NCBI GenBank assembly: GCA_900548815.1
Contig: URLR01000041.1
Coordinates: 1 to 17,925 of the forward strand
Direction of reading: 5' to 3'
Origin: an uncultured Collinsella sp.
Lineage (GTDB): Bacteria > Actinomycetota > Coriobacteriia > Coriobacteriales > Coriobacteriaceae
Length of the DNA stretch: 17,925 bases
A program made the position numbers and the translations under genes. Position 1 is the stretch's first letter. Each line of letters begins with the position of its first letter. Under the pieces are notes generated by a model. It was not told where the DNA came from. It saw nothing but the letters and a program-made list of their open reading frames with translations, and did no database searches. Below are positions 6,672 to 14,919 of the stretch, piece after piece.

Positions 6672-7775
6672 CTAGCTGCGTTTTCGGATCAGGGCGATGT
6701 AGAAGCCCTCAAAGTCGCGGCTAGGCGGAATGGTCAGCGTACCGGGCATACCGTTGGCGACGGCCGAGACATGGCCGGCAGCGATGGCCTCGGTGAGGGC
6801 GTTGCTCTCGACGCGTGGCTCTTCGCCAGCTTCCTGGGCGCGGCGCGTTTCACTTTCGCTCGGCGTGCCGTCGAGGGGGATGAGCTCGCAGTCCCTGTGC
6901 TTGTCGAGTGCCTCTTGCAGGGCGTCCTCGTTTTCCTGCGGCATAATCGAACAAGTGGAATAGACGAGCGTGCCGCCCGGCTTGAGGGCACCCATGGCGC
7001 GGTCCAGAAGCGCGCGCTGCGAGCGGGCGCACTTGCAAAGCAGCTGCTCGGTGAGCCCGCGCAGACTTTTCTCGTTGCCGCTGATGACGGTGCCCGTGCC
7101 GGTGCAGGGAGCGTCGAGCAGGATGCGATCAAAGCGGAAGAACTCGTCGAGCTCGCGTGCGTCGATACGCATGACGGGCACGTTTTTGGCACCCTGGCGG
7201 TGGAGGTTGGACTCAAGCTTTTCGGCGCGGGGAATGCTCATCTCACAGGCGGTGAGGTGCGCCTGTCCCTGGGTGAGGGCGGCGATCTGCGTTGTCTTGC
7301 CGCCGGGGGCTGCGCACATGTCCAGGATGTCCTCGCCTGCCTGGGCGCCCAGGACCAACGGCGGCATCATGGATGACAGGCTCTGCAGGTAGATCTTGCC
7401 GTCGCGGTAGATGTCGAGATCCCACAGATCGGAAACCTGGGCCTCGGGCAGGATAAAGGCGTCTGGGTACCAGGCGACGGGGTTGTGGGCGATGCCGGCG
7501 GCACCGAGCGCCGCAGCGATGTCCTCGGCGGTCGCCTTGAGCGTGTTGGCGCGCAGCGTGACCGGGCGTGTGGCCGCGGCGCCGAAGCCCTCGATCATGA
7601 GCTCGGCATCGGCGGGCGCATAGGCGCCGGCGACCGTGTCGACCATAAAGCGCGGCAGGTCGGCGGCGGAGTGTTGGGCGGCAAGCTGGTCGGAAAGCTC
7701 GGTGGAGGCAAACTGCCTAAGCTTGAGCTCGGGCTTAACCTGCTTTTTCTGCTTACGACGACGCGGCTTGGACAT
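6672..7775 (-). CDS. RsmB/NOP family RNA (cytosine-5) methyltransferase
   Basis: This 367-residue SAM-dependent enzyme methylates C5 of cytosine in rRNA or tRNA. The N-terminal ~20 residues are very basic, then an NOL1/NOP2-like N domain precedes the Rossmann methyltransferase. SAM motif I is DMCAAPGGKT (152-161). The two catalytic cysteines of the family are present in DAPCTGTG (C224) and YSTCS (C275). 'RSQRALLDRA' is the family helix between them. The C-terminus 'DFEGFYIALIRK' is also typical. The length is shorter than E. coli RsmB or RsmF (over 420), with no NusB-like or PUA domain. Substrate (16S rRNA or tRNA) cannot be told from sequence. The ATG follows an AAGGA at 7-nt spacing. It lies 59 bp downstream of the synthetase-like gene and may share its transcript. 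Confidence 0.92.
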   Translation of the reverse strand: MSKPRRRKQKKQVKPELKLRQFASTELSDQLAAQHSAADLPRFMVDTVAGAYAPADAELMIEGFGAAATRPVTLRANTLKATAEDIAAALGAAGIAHNPVAWYPDAFILPEAQVSDLWDLDIYRDGKIYLQSLSSMMPPLVLGAQAGEDILDMCAAPGGKTTQIAALTQGQAHLTACEMSIPRAEKLESNLHRQGAKNVPVMRIDARELDEFFRFDRILLDAPCTGTGTVISGNEKSLRGLTEQLLCKCARSQRALLDRAMGALKPGGTLVYSTCSIMPQENEDALQEALDKHRDCELIPLDGTPSESETRRAQEAGEEPRVESNALTEAIAAGHVSAVANGMPGTLTIPPSRDFEGFYIALIRKRS

Positions 7776-7813
7776 CCGTCTTTCCTTCCCGTTCCAAATT
7801 GACTACTTTCCGG

Positions 7814-7833
7814 GCACGCCGCTGCTGGCGTGC
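7814..7833 (-). other. Short stem-loop just after the synthetase-like gene
   Basis: There is a perfect 7-bp stem (gcacgcc with ggcgtgc) with a 6-base loop immediately after the TAA stop on the minus strand. No T tract follows, so it probably does not stop transcription into the methyltransferase gene. Confidence 0.35.
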
Positions 7834-7834
7834 T

Positions 7835-9985
7835 TTAGTACTGGCTCTCGTGCTTGCTGAAGAAGTCGAAGCGCGGGGGCAGCGGCTTCACGCGGTGCTC
7901 GCCAGGCTTCTCGCCCAGGCTTTCCACAAACTCGTCCGTGGAGGCAAAGATGTTATCCCAGCTAAAGAAGGCGACCGGATCGACGTCGAAGTACTCGCAG
8001 ATGAGCTCGCAGCCGGCCGGGACGATGCCGTGCATGAGCACGGTCGCCACGCGCAGCTCGGTAAAGGCGTCGACCAGGGCCTGCGTCATGGCGGCGTTTG
8101 CCGGCTCGCCCTCGAGCTTGTTGGCGGCCTTGGAGGCGTCGCTCCAGCGCTTGTTGGCGGCACGCAGGTAGTCGTCGCACACGGCGAGCGCGCGGTGCGT
8201 CTCGAACTTGTACATGGCCTGCTCAAAGGCGAGAACTGCCTGCTCGGCAGCCTCGACCACGGCGGCGGAGGCGGCACCAGCGGGGATGCAGCCGTTGCGA
8301 TAGGGGCTCTCGTCGCCCTCTTTGACGGCGACGCCGTAGAAGCAGCTGCGGGCCAGGCGGTTGAACACACCGGTCAAAAGGGCGCTCTCCTTAAGGGCCG
8401 GATCGATGACGCGCTTGTCGTCGCAGGCGCGCACCTCGTTGCCGTCCTTGTCCTTGCCGGTCACGCGGGTGTCGTATGCCTTGGGGCTAAAGCTCACCGG
8501 CTTCTCGGACAGGCCGAGCGACAGCCAATGTGCACGCATCTGCTCGCAGGTGTAGTGGTTGAGCAGGTCGTCTGCCGGCGGGGGAGGCGTCTGCGAGGAC
8601 GAGCTGGCCTTTTTGCCCATGTAGAGCAGGTGGTAGCAGGCGCTGACGGTGCTCTGCGTAAGGTCCCAACCCAGAGCCTCCCACATGGCGGTCTGCGCGA
8701 TGCAGTAGAAGTAGATGTTGTCCTGGCCGATGAACTGGTAGATCTGAGCGTCGTCAGAGCACCACCAGTCGCGCCAGTCGAGCGAGCTGTGCTGGTAGGT
8801 GGGCGCGGGGACCTGCGTGGAATCGGCGGCGGGCTCGCCCATGAGGGCGGCATCCTGGGCGGCGACGCCCTCGGTCACGCCGGCGGCGCGGGCATCGCGT
8901 GCGAGCACGGTGCGGGTGTAGCTGATGGGCGCCCACAGGCTCTCGGGCCAGCACCAGCAGGTGACGTCGGTCACGCCGTCGACCTCGGGCACCGGAACGC
9001 CCCAGTCGATGTTGCCGGTGATGCGGAAGGGCACGAGCGCCTTGCCGCTGCGGAAGCGCACGCCGCCGTTGGCGAGCACCGCGTGGGCGTCGTCGCGCTC
9101 CTTCCAGCTGGGGAAGGTGACGGTAAAGCTGCTCTTGTTGCCCTCGGGCTCCAACACGGTGTGCTCGGGGAGCTGGTCCTCGACGGCGTCGAAGGCCTCG
9201 CGGAATTTGTTCTGAATGTAGAGCTGAGCCGGCAGCAGCCACTCCTCCATGGTCTTGGAGACCACGGAGCGAACCTGCGGGTTTTGGGCAAGCTTGGCGG
9301 TGTAGGTCTTCATAAAGTCGAGGTAGGCCGGCAGGTCAAAGTAGAGGTTGTCGACCGGGCGCAGCTCGGGCACCTCGCCGGTGAGCTGGCTCTTGGGCGC
9401 GATGAGCTCCTCGGGCTCAAACTGGTGACCCAGGTCGCACTCGTCGGCGTACGCCTTCTCGGACTTGCAGCCCTGGATGGGGCAGCGGCCGATGACCTGG
9501 CGGCCGTTGAGGAACGTGCCGGCCTTGGCGTCGTAGAACTGCAGCGTGGAGCGCTTGGAGATGGTGCCCTGCTCGTGCAGGCGCTCGATAATCTCGGCGG
9601 TCACCTCGTTGTGGATCTGGGCCGCCGGCTCAAGGCCCGAGCCGCCGTAGATGTCGCAGCTGATGTTGTAGTTGTTGAGGGTCGCTGCTTGGCGGGAGTG
9701 GTTGGACTCGACGTACTCGCTAATGGACTTGTCGTAGCCTTCGTTCTCCTTGAGCTTGCGGTAGCTCTCCATGATGGGCGAGCCGTAGCAGTCGGTGCCC
9801 GAGGTGAAGATAACGTTCTCGCGGCCCAGACGGTCGCGCAGGAAGCGGGCGAAGAAGTCGGCCGGGACAAAGACGCCGCCAACGTGGCCAAAGTGAAGGC
9901 CCTTGTTGCCGTAGGGCTCGCCGGCGGTAACGATGGCGCGGCGAGGCCAGCTGGGACGGTCGTTCATGGAGTATCTAGATGCCAT
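7835..9985 (-). CDS. Divergent methionyl-tRNA-synthetase-like class I enzyme
   Basis: This 716-residue cytoplasmic protein has MetRS architecture: 'IVTAGEPYGNKGLHFGHVGG' (a HIGH-type HFGH at 31-34), GTDCYGSP (63-70), a zinc-knuckle-like C168/C173/C183/H187 set, 'APKSQLTGEVPELR', 'NIDWGVPVP' (325-333), 'FIGQDNIYFY' (418-427) and a C-terminal helical anticodon-binding region. MetRS would charge tRNA-Met. Oddities: the KMSKS loop is KKASSSS (458-464) followed by four prolines, the fourth zinc ligand is His, and ~50 extra residues precede the NIDWG strand. So it may be a lineage-specific MetRS or a paralogue with another job. The ATG at 9983-9985 follows AAGGAG. The longer open frame (to 10078) starts upstream of the likely promoter and is rejected. 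Confidence 0.82.
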   Translation of the reverse strand: MASRYSMNDRPSWPRRAIVTAGEPYGNKGLHFGHVGGVFVPADFFARFLRDRLGRENVIFTSGTDCYGSPIMESYRKLKENEGYDKSISEYVESNHSRQAATLNNYNISCDIYGGSGLEPAAQIHNEVTAEIIERLHEQGTISKRSTLQFYDAKAGTFLNGRQVIGRCPIQGCKSEKAYADECDLGHQFEPEELIAPKSQLTGEVPELRPVDNLYFDLPAYLDFMKTYTAKLAQNPQVRSVVSKTMEEWLLPAQLYIQNKFREAFDAVEDQLPEHTVLEPEGNKSSFTVTFPSWKERDDAHAVLANGGVRFRSGKALVPFRITGNIDWGVPVPEVDGVTDVTCWCWPESLWAPISYTRTVLARDARAAGVTEGVAAQDAALMGEPAADSTQVPAPTYQHSSLDWRDWWCSDDAQIYQFIGQDNIYFYCIAQTAMWEALGWDLTQSTVSACYHLLYMGKKASSSSQTPPPPADDLLNHYTCEQMRAHWLSLGLSEKPVSFSPKAYDTRVTGKDKDGNEVRACDDKRVIDPALKESALLTGVFNRLARSCFYGVAVKEGDESPYRNGCIPAGAASAAVVEAAEQAVLAFEQAMYKFETHRALAVCDDYLRAANKRWSDASKAANKLEGEPANAAMTQALVDAFTELRVATVLMHGIVPAGCELICEYFDVDPVAFFSWDNIFASTDEFVESLGEKPGEHRVKPLPPRFDFFSKHESQY

Positions 9986-10066
9986 GGGACTCCTTCGCAT
10001 ATGGTGAGGGCGCAGCCGGGCGCAAGGCCTGGCGACGCGGTGGTCAATTCGTGCATATCGTTCGAC

Positions 10067-10075
10067 ATTATCGCA
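10067..10075 (-). promoter_or_regulatory. Candidate extended -10 promoter of the synthetase-like gene
   Basis: On the minus strand this reads TGCGATAAT, giving an RNA start near 10060 and a leader of about 75 nt. The 11-mer tgtgcgataat is identical to the one before degV. The 9986-10117 gap otherwise shows no gene and no T-box-like specifier structure that I could recognise. Confidence 0.42.
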
Positions 10076-10117
10076 CATGCGGGCGGGTACGTGGCAGGGG
10101 CGCTATCCTAAGATGCT

Positions 10118-10687
10118 ATGAATGAGATTTCCAACATACATGCGTTTGAGGACGAGGTTTTTCTGCACGCCTGCTTTGTGTGGGGGATGGTCGTGCTCGG
10201 CGCATTTGCCGTGTGCCTGGTGCCGGTGTTCATGCTGCTGGGCGGACCCGCGGACCTGGATGCGGCTGACGCGGGTGGCTTGACGGCGGTCATGGGCTGG
10301 ACAGTCGGCTTGGCTGCGGTCTCGATGGCGTCGTTTGCCGTACACGAGCTGGTGCATGCGGTGTTCTTTAAGCTGTTTGCGCCTGCCGGTGCGCGCGTGA
10401 CCTTTGGGGCGAACCTCGAGACATGCATGATCTATGCCTGCGCCGAGGGCGTTGTGTATTCGCGCCGGCGGTACATGGTCATTTGCCTGGCGCCGACGGT
10501 TGTTTTGACGGCGGCGTTTGCCTTGGGCTTTGCGTTTTCGGGCTATCCGCTGCTGTGCTACCTGGCGGCCGGCTTGCATTTGTCGGGCTGTGTGGGCGAC
10601 TGGTATTACGTGCGGACCATTTTGCGCGACCGCTGCATTGTCGCCTGCGAGGACACGTCCTTTGGCGTTCGCTTTTTCGCAAGGTAG
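10118..10687 (+). CDS. DUF3267 family zincin-like membrane protein
   Basis: This 189-residue integral membrane protein has about four hydrophobic segments (roughly 20-42, 58-76, 125-150, 150-170). A zinc-protease-type HELVH (76-80) lies at the end of the second helix, and 'HLSGCVGDWYYV' near the C-terminus is a DUF3267 signature. DUF3267 proteins are related to site-2-protease-like metallopeptidases, but activity and substrate are not established. No ribosome site is seen before the ATG. A TATCCT at 10104-10109 would place the RNA start near 10117, so the message may be leaderless. The stop TAG sits 10 bp before the large inverted hairpin pair at 10698-10773, which separates it from queH. Confidence 0.8.
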   Translation: MNEISNIHAFEDEVFLHACFVWGMVVLGAFAVCLVPVFMLLGGPADLDAADAGGLTAVMGWTVGLAAVSMASFAVHELVHAVFFKLFAPAGARVTFGANLETCMIYACAEGVVYSRRRYMVICLAPTVVLTAAFALGFAFSGYPLLCYLAAGLHLSGCVGDWYYVRTILRDRCIVACEDTSFGVRFFAR

Positions 10688-10697
10688 TCTTTTTGGG

Positions 10698-10773
10698 ATG
10701 ATTTTTCTGGGACGGGGATTAAAAAATCATTAGGTACGCAATGATTTTTAAATCCCCGTCCCAGAAAAATCAT
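10698..10773. repeat. REPIN-like element: two inverted GGGAC-loop hairpins
   Basis: Two 34-base arms (10698-10731 and 10740-10773) are reverse complements with one mismatch, separated by 8 bases. Each arm is also a hairpin on its own: atgattttt pairs with aaaaatcat around a loop holding tgggacgggg. That nested design, two short palindromes in opposite orientation, is the REPIN arrangement formed by REP sequences mobilised by RAYT transposases. The loop resembles the ttggggacgtt loops of the hairpins at 12835, 15904 and 16034, though the stems differ. No RAYT gene is in the window. The element fills most of the gap between the DUF3267 gene and queH and ends 7 bases before queH's ribosome site, so it could fold in the leader of that message. 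Confidence 0.7.
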
Positions 10774-10792
10774 TGTGGGAGAGGAGATGTTG

Positions 10793-11368
10793 ATGAAGCC
10801 GTTGCTGTTGCACGCCTGCTGTGCGCCGTGCTCGCTGGAGCCGGTCCGCCTGCTGCGCGAGGAGGGGTTTGAGCCCACGATTTGCTGGACCAACCCCAAT
10901 ATTCAGCCGCGCGATGAATGGCAGCGCCGCTTGGACGAGCTGCGCCGGTGGTGTGCTGATGGCGACATCGAGCTCATTGAAGCAGGCGAGGACTGCGAGC
11001 GCTGGGAGGCCGGTGTGGCCCCGTTGGGCGCCGATCGACCCCGTCGCTGTCGTGCGTGCTATGCCCTGCGCTTGGCCGAGGCGTGCCGCGTGGCCCAGGA
11101 GCGCGGGTTTGAGTTTGTGGGCACGACGCTCGCCGTCTCGCCGTATCAGCTGTTCGAAACCTGCAATGATGTGTTGGAGCGTCTGGCTGCCGCTCGCGGT
11201 CTCACTCCGGTGATTCGCGATTTTCGTCCGTATTATCCCGAGGCCACGCGTCGTTCGCGCGAGCTTGGCATGTATCGGCAGAACTACTGTGGTTGCCGCT
11301 TCTCGGCTGTCGAGGCGGCCATGGACCGCGCCCGTATCCGCGACGAGCGCAAAGCCGCCAAAAAGTAG
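10793..11368 (+). CDS. queH: Epoxyqueuosine reductase QueH
   Basis: This 191-residue protein matches the QueH (DUF208) family, which reduces epoxyqueuosine in tRNA to queuosine, the last step of the pathway, in organisms that may lack the cobalamin-dependent QueG. Conserved cysteines for its iron-sulfur centre are visible: HACCAPC (C9, C10, C13), RCRAC (C86, C89) and YCGC (C166, C168). 'TTLAVSPYQ' (111-119) and 'YRQNYCGC' are family motifs. I chose the ATG at 10793 because GAGGAG lies 6 nt upstream; a GTG at 10775 would place that site inside the gene. queA follows after 64 bp, so the two pathway genes are adjacent. The TAG stop overlaps a degenerate copy of the hairpin motif seen at 12835. 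Confidence 0.93.
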   Translation: MKPLLLHACCAPCSLEPVRLLREEGFEPTICWTNPNIQPRDEWQRRLDELRRWCADGDIELIEAGEDCERWEAGVAPLGADRPRRCRACYALRLAEACRVAQERGFEFVGTTLAVSPYQLFETCNDVLERLAAARGLTPVIRDFRPYYPEATRRSRELGMYRQNYCGCRFSAVEAAMDRARIRDERKAAKK

Positions 11369-11385
11369 TTCATTTGGGACGTCAG
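11363..11385 (+). repeat. Degenerate half of the GTAG/GGGAC repeat
   Basis: The stretch aaaagtagttcatttgggac (11361-11380) and the next gtc resemble the left half of the hairpin at 12831 (aaaagtagtcgttggggacg). The right half is not present. It contains the queH stop codon. The match is short, so chance is possible. Confidence 0.35.
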
Positions 11386-11387
11386 CC

Positions 11388-11396
11388 TGCTAGGAT
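11388..11396 (+). promoter_or_regulatory. Candidate extended -10 promoter of queA
   Basis: TGCTAGGAT fits a TGn-extended -10 box and would start RNA near 11403, 16 bases before the AAGGAG ribosome site at 11419. It suggests queA can be expressed independently of queH. Confidence 0.38.
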
Positions 11397-11432
11397 GTAG
11401 AGCGGACTTTAGCTATATAAGGAGTATCCGAC

Positions 11433-12650
<1,218 letters not shown>

Positions 12651-12865
12651 GTTACGGCGTTTTACAAACGCCGTAACCGGCCGACGCTGCGCGGGCCGCA
12701 TTTGGACAATCTGACGTTCAACTTCAAGGGCGCGACCAGAAGGTCAGCGCCCTTTCGTTTCACGTCACCTTGTCTCAAATGCGACCCGCTCGCTGACTCT
12801 GCCATAACATCGGCGTTTGCGTTGCTGGCGAAAAGTAGTCGTTGGGGACGTTCTTAAACGACTAC
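12651..12865 (+). repeat. Structured intergenic element, copy A (after queA)
   Basis: The first of two related elements in the window. Order: (1) hairpin gttacggcgttt / aaacgccgtaac (12651-12677) starting right after the queA stop; (2) conserved ccgacgctgcgcgg; (3) a long stem, 12691-12709 with 12770-12789, having one mismatch and one bulged base; (4) a 2x2 internal loop and a 6-bp stem (12712-12717 with 12762-12767); (5) an apical stem 12726-12733 with 12747-12754, one bulged A, gacc/ggtc and an AGAA loop; (6) conserved cgctcgctgac and catcggcgtt; (7) a GGGGAC-loop hairpin (12835-12865). Copy B at 15723 keeps this geometry despite different stem sequences. Part 5, followed by tttcgttt, may also act as the queA terminator. 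No known family is recognised. Confidence 0.8.
12835..12865. repeat. REP-like hairpin with GGGGAC loop, overlapping a stop codon
   Basis: A perfect 10-bp stem (agtagtcgtt / aacgactact) flanks the loop ggggacgttctt plus one base. It is the right end of structured element A. On the minus strand its outer bases contain the TAG stop (12862-12864) of the coiled-coil gene. The same unit recurs at 15904 and, inverted, at 16034. Confidence 0.75.
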
Positions 12866-14625
12866 TTGCTTGCGAACAGCCAGATTGCGATGATCACCAG
12901 GATTGCGGCGACGATGCAGACGATGGCGCCGGTGAATTTGATGCGTGAGTCGCGGGTACGCTCGCGCACCGCGTCCTCGGTGGCCTCGAGCTGGGCGACT
13001 TCGCGCTCGGTCTCGGCGCGTTCGGCTTTGTCTCGGGCCAAGGACCCTGCAAGCGACTCAGTGATCTCTGGATGGTCATGTACCTCGGTCGCCTGCTCGA
13101 TGATCGACTGTGCATGTGCGGCATCTGCTTGGGCGTTGGCGATGCTTTGCTCTTGGTCGCGGCGTGCCTTGTCCTCGGCGACGATCTTCTCGCGCAGTTC
13201 GCGCTGGCGCGTTGCAGCGGCGGTTTTTGCAGTCTGCAGCTCGTCGCGCGCGGCATCGGCCTCTGCCGTCACGGCCTGATGGGCTCGCTTGGCGTCGGCA
13301 ATGGGGGCCTGCGCCTGTTCGACGGCCTGCTCGGCTGCGGCAAGCGAGTGTTCAAGGTCGGCGGTGATACGCGGGACATCTTCTTCGGCTTTACGCAGGG
13401 CATCTGCCGTGTCGGAGATCTGCATCGAGAGCTCGCTGGTGCGCACCGTATAGTTGGCGGGATTTGCCGAGGGATTGCGTTGCAGCTCGGCATACTCATG
13501 ACGCAGTGTCTCGAGCTGGGCGCGCGTGGCGTCGACGGTTTGTTGTGCGGCGGCAATGCCGGCGTCTCGCTCGGCCTGCACCTTGTCGCGGATGCGCTTG
13601 GAATCCTCAAGACGGCGAACGAGGCGGTTGCCGGTCTCGCGCGAGCTCGCCTCGCGGGCCTCCACGGCATCGAGCGCGGCCTTCAGGCGGAGCTCGGTCG
13701 CGTCATCCTCTGTCTTCATTTGTTCGAGCTGACCCTTGAGCTCTGCTACTTTGGAAGCATGGACATCGCGATTGATTTCGGCTGCCGCAGCGGTCTTTTG
13801 CGCTGTGGCGATCGCCTGACGCTGGTCGGCGACGATCTGCTCGTAGCGGCCTGCGATATCCTGGCGCGTCTCGAGTTCCTCGGCCTGATCGGCAATGCGC
13901 TGCTCAAGTTCGGCCAGGTGGGCGCGGGCATCGGCAAGTGCCTTTTTCGCGGCGTTCATCTCGCGCATGGCCGAGGCACCCTGGGCGATAAAGGCGCCCA
14001 CGGCGTTCGCAGTGTTCGAGACGGCGGTCCCCAGTTCGCGGCTCGTGGCGGGGGAGTGCGGGGCGGTCGGGCGAGCGGTGTCGGCGGCGTCCGCATCGGC
14101 AGCCTGCGGCGCGGCGATATTGCCGGTACCGCCCTCGACCACAGAAAAGCCTGCTGCGTGCGGATCGACCGCATCGGCGCCAATCGTGGGGTGCTCGAGC
14201 TGCAGAAACGAGGGCATGGTGCTGCCCTGGTCGGCAACCGGAGTCTCGCCGGGCACAAAGGTCGAGGCCGCCTCGGCGGCCTCCTCTTCCTCGGCATCAA
14301 TATCGGCATCGGCGACGGCGTCTTTCATCGCTTTGACAGCATCCATCATGGAGTCCATGACGGCGTCGAGCTCTTCTTCCGAAGACACCTCGATGGGGCC
14401 TGCTGCTTGCGGGGCGGCGTCCTTTTCGGAGGCGTCGCCCTGAGCGGGCGCATCGTCGTTTTGCTCATCGGCGTTTTCTGATTCGGGGGTTTCCGCCGTA
14501 GCGCTTTCGTCCAAGATGGGGCCGTCGACGTCGGTACCATCGCAGGTCACAGCGTCAGTATCTGTGGTGACGTCTGCGGGATCATCAATATGCTCTTGAG
14601 TCTGGGGGTCCAGCTCGTCTGTCAT
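12862..14625 (-). CDS. Tail-anchored coiled-coil protein, function unknown
   Basis: This 587-residue protein has three regions. The first ~190 are acidic, rich in Asp, Glu, Ala and Thr, and look disordered. Residues ~210-550 are Ala/Glu/Gln/Arg-rich heptad-like helices with long coiled-coil potential, with one break at 'RNPSANPANYTVR'. A single hydrophobic helix (GAIVCIVAAILVIIAIWLF) ends the protein three residues before the stop. There is no signal peptide, so it should be a C-terminally anchored membrane protein with a large cytoplasmic rod. I do not recognise a family; EzrA- or SMC-like resemblance is only generic. The ATG at 14623-14625 lies 9 nt after AGGAG; another ATG two codons upstream is too close. 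The stop codon lies in a repeat hairpin. Confidence 0.82.
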   Translation of the reverse strand: MTDELDPQTQEHIDDPADVTTDTDAVTCDGTDVDGPILDESATAETPESENADEQNDDAPAQGDASEKDAAPQAAGPIEVSSEEELDAVMDSMMDAVKAMKDAVADADIDAEEEEAAEAASTFVPGETPVADQGSTMPSFLQLEHPTIGADAVDPHAAGFSVVEGGTGNIAAPQAADADAADTARPTAPHSPATSRELGTAVSNTANAVGAFIAQGASAMREMNAAKKALADARAHLAELEQRIADQAEELETRQDIAGRYEQIVADQRQAIATAQKTAAAAEINRDVHASKVAELKGQLEQMKTEDDATELRLKAALDAVEAREASSRETGNRLVRRLEDSKRIRDKVQAERDAGIAAAQQTVDATRAQLETLRHEYAELQRNPSANPANYTVRTSELSMQISDTADALRKAEEDVPRITADLEHSLAAAEQAVEQAQAPIADAKRAHQAVTAEADAARDELQTAKTAAATRQRELREKIVAEDKARRDQEQSIANAQADAAHAQSIIEQATEVHDHPEITESLAGSLARDKAERAETEREVAQLEATEDAVRERTRDSRIKFTGAIVCIVAAILVIIAIWLFASK

Positions 14626-14919
14626 AGGCATGTGCTCCTCATCGTTGTTTGTCACCCTATGATAAAGTCTCGCGCCGACATCCCGCGCGCCGCAGCAAAG
14701 TTTCAAAACGTGTTCGATGGCTCGATCTGATAACAATAACTCGGCCGCTTTATCCAGTTTGTACTTGACAATCCCTTCGCCGAACGACGTGGTGCCGTTC
14801 GCCTGCTGCGGTCTTTATTTTTCACTTGAACCCGCTAAAGTTGCATTTCAGCTTTTGGCGCGTGAAGTTGGATACGCGTAGTCGGCGGGCGTGCCCGTCG
14901 CGATTTGAAAGGACTTTGT
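14626..14919. other. Divergent intergenic region, coiled-coil gene / dehydrogenase
   Basis: This 294-bp gap between divergent genes is AT-richer than the genes. It holds a small hairpin (cgaacg / cgttcg, near 14781-14801) and a TTGACA at 14765-14770 without a matching -10 at normal spacing. The dehydrogenase has a clear AAAGGA at 14908-14913. I could not assign a promoter for either gene with confidence. Confidence 0.45.

Noticed and set aside
9986..10078. N-terminal extension of the synthetase-like protein to a start at 10078
   Set aside because: It would begin upstream of the likely promoter -10 box, and the ATG at 9985 has the AAGGAG site.
7799..10111. A 770-codon open frame on the plus strand opposite the synthetase-like gene
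   Set aside because: It is antisense to a clear protein family, has shadow-like Val/Leu/Gly/Ala-rich composition and no ribosome site; long antisense frames are expected at this GC content.
12726..12760. A plain intrinsic terminator after queA as the full explanation of the element
   Set aside because: The apical stem with tttcgttt may well terminate transcription, but that does not explain the outer covarying stem, the conserved flanks or the matching layout in the second copy.
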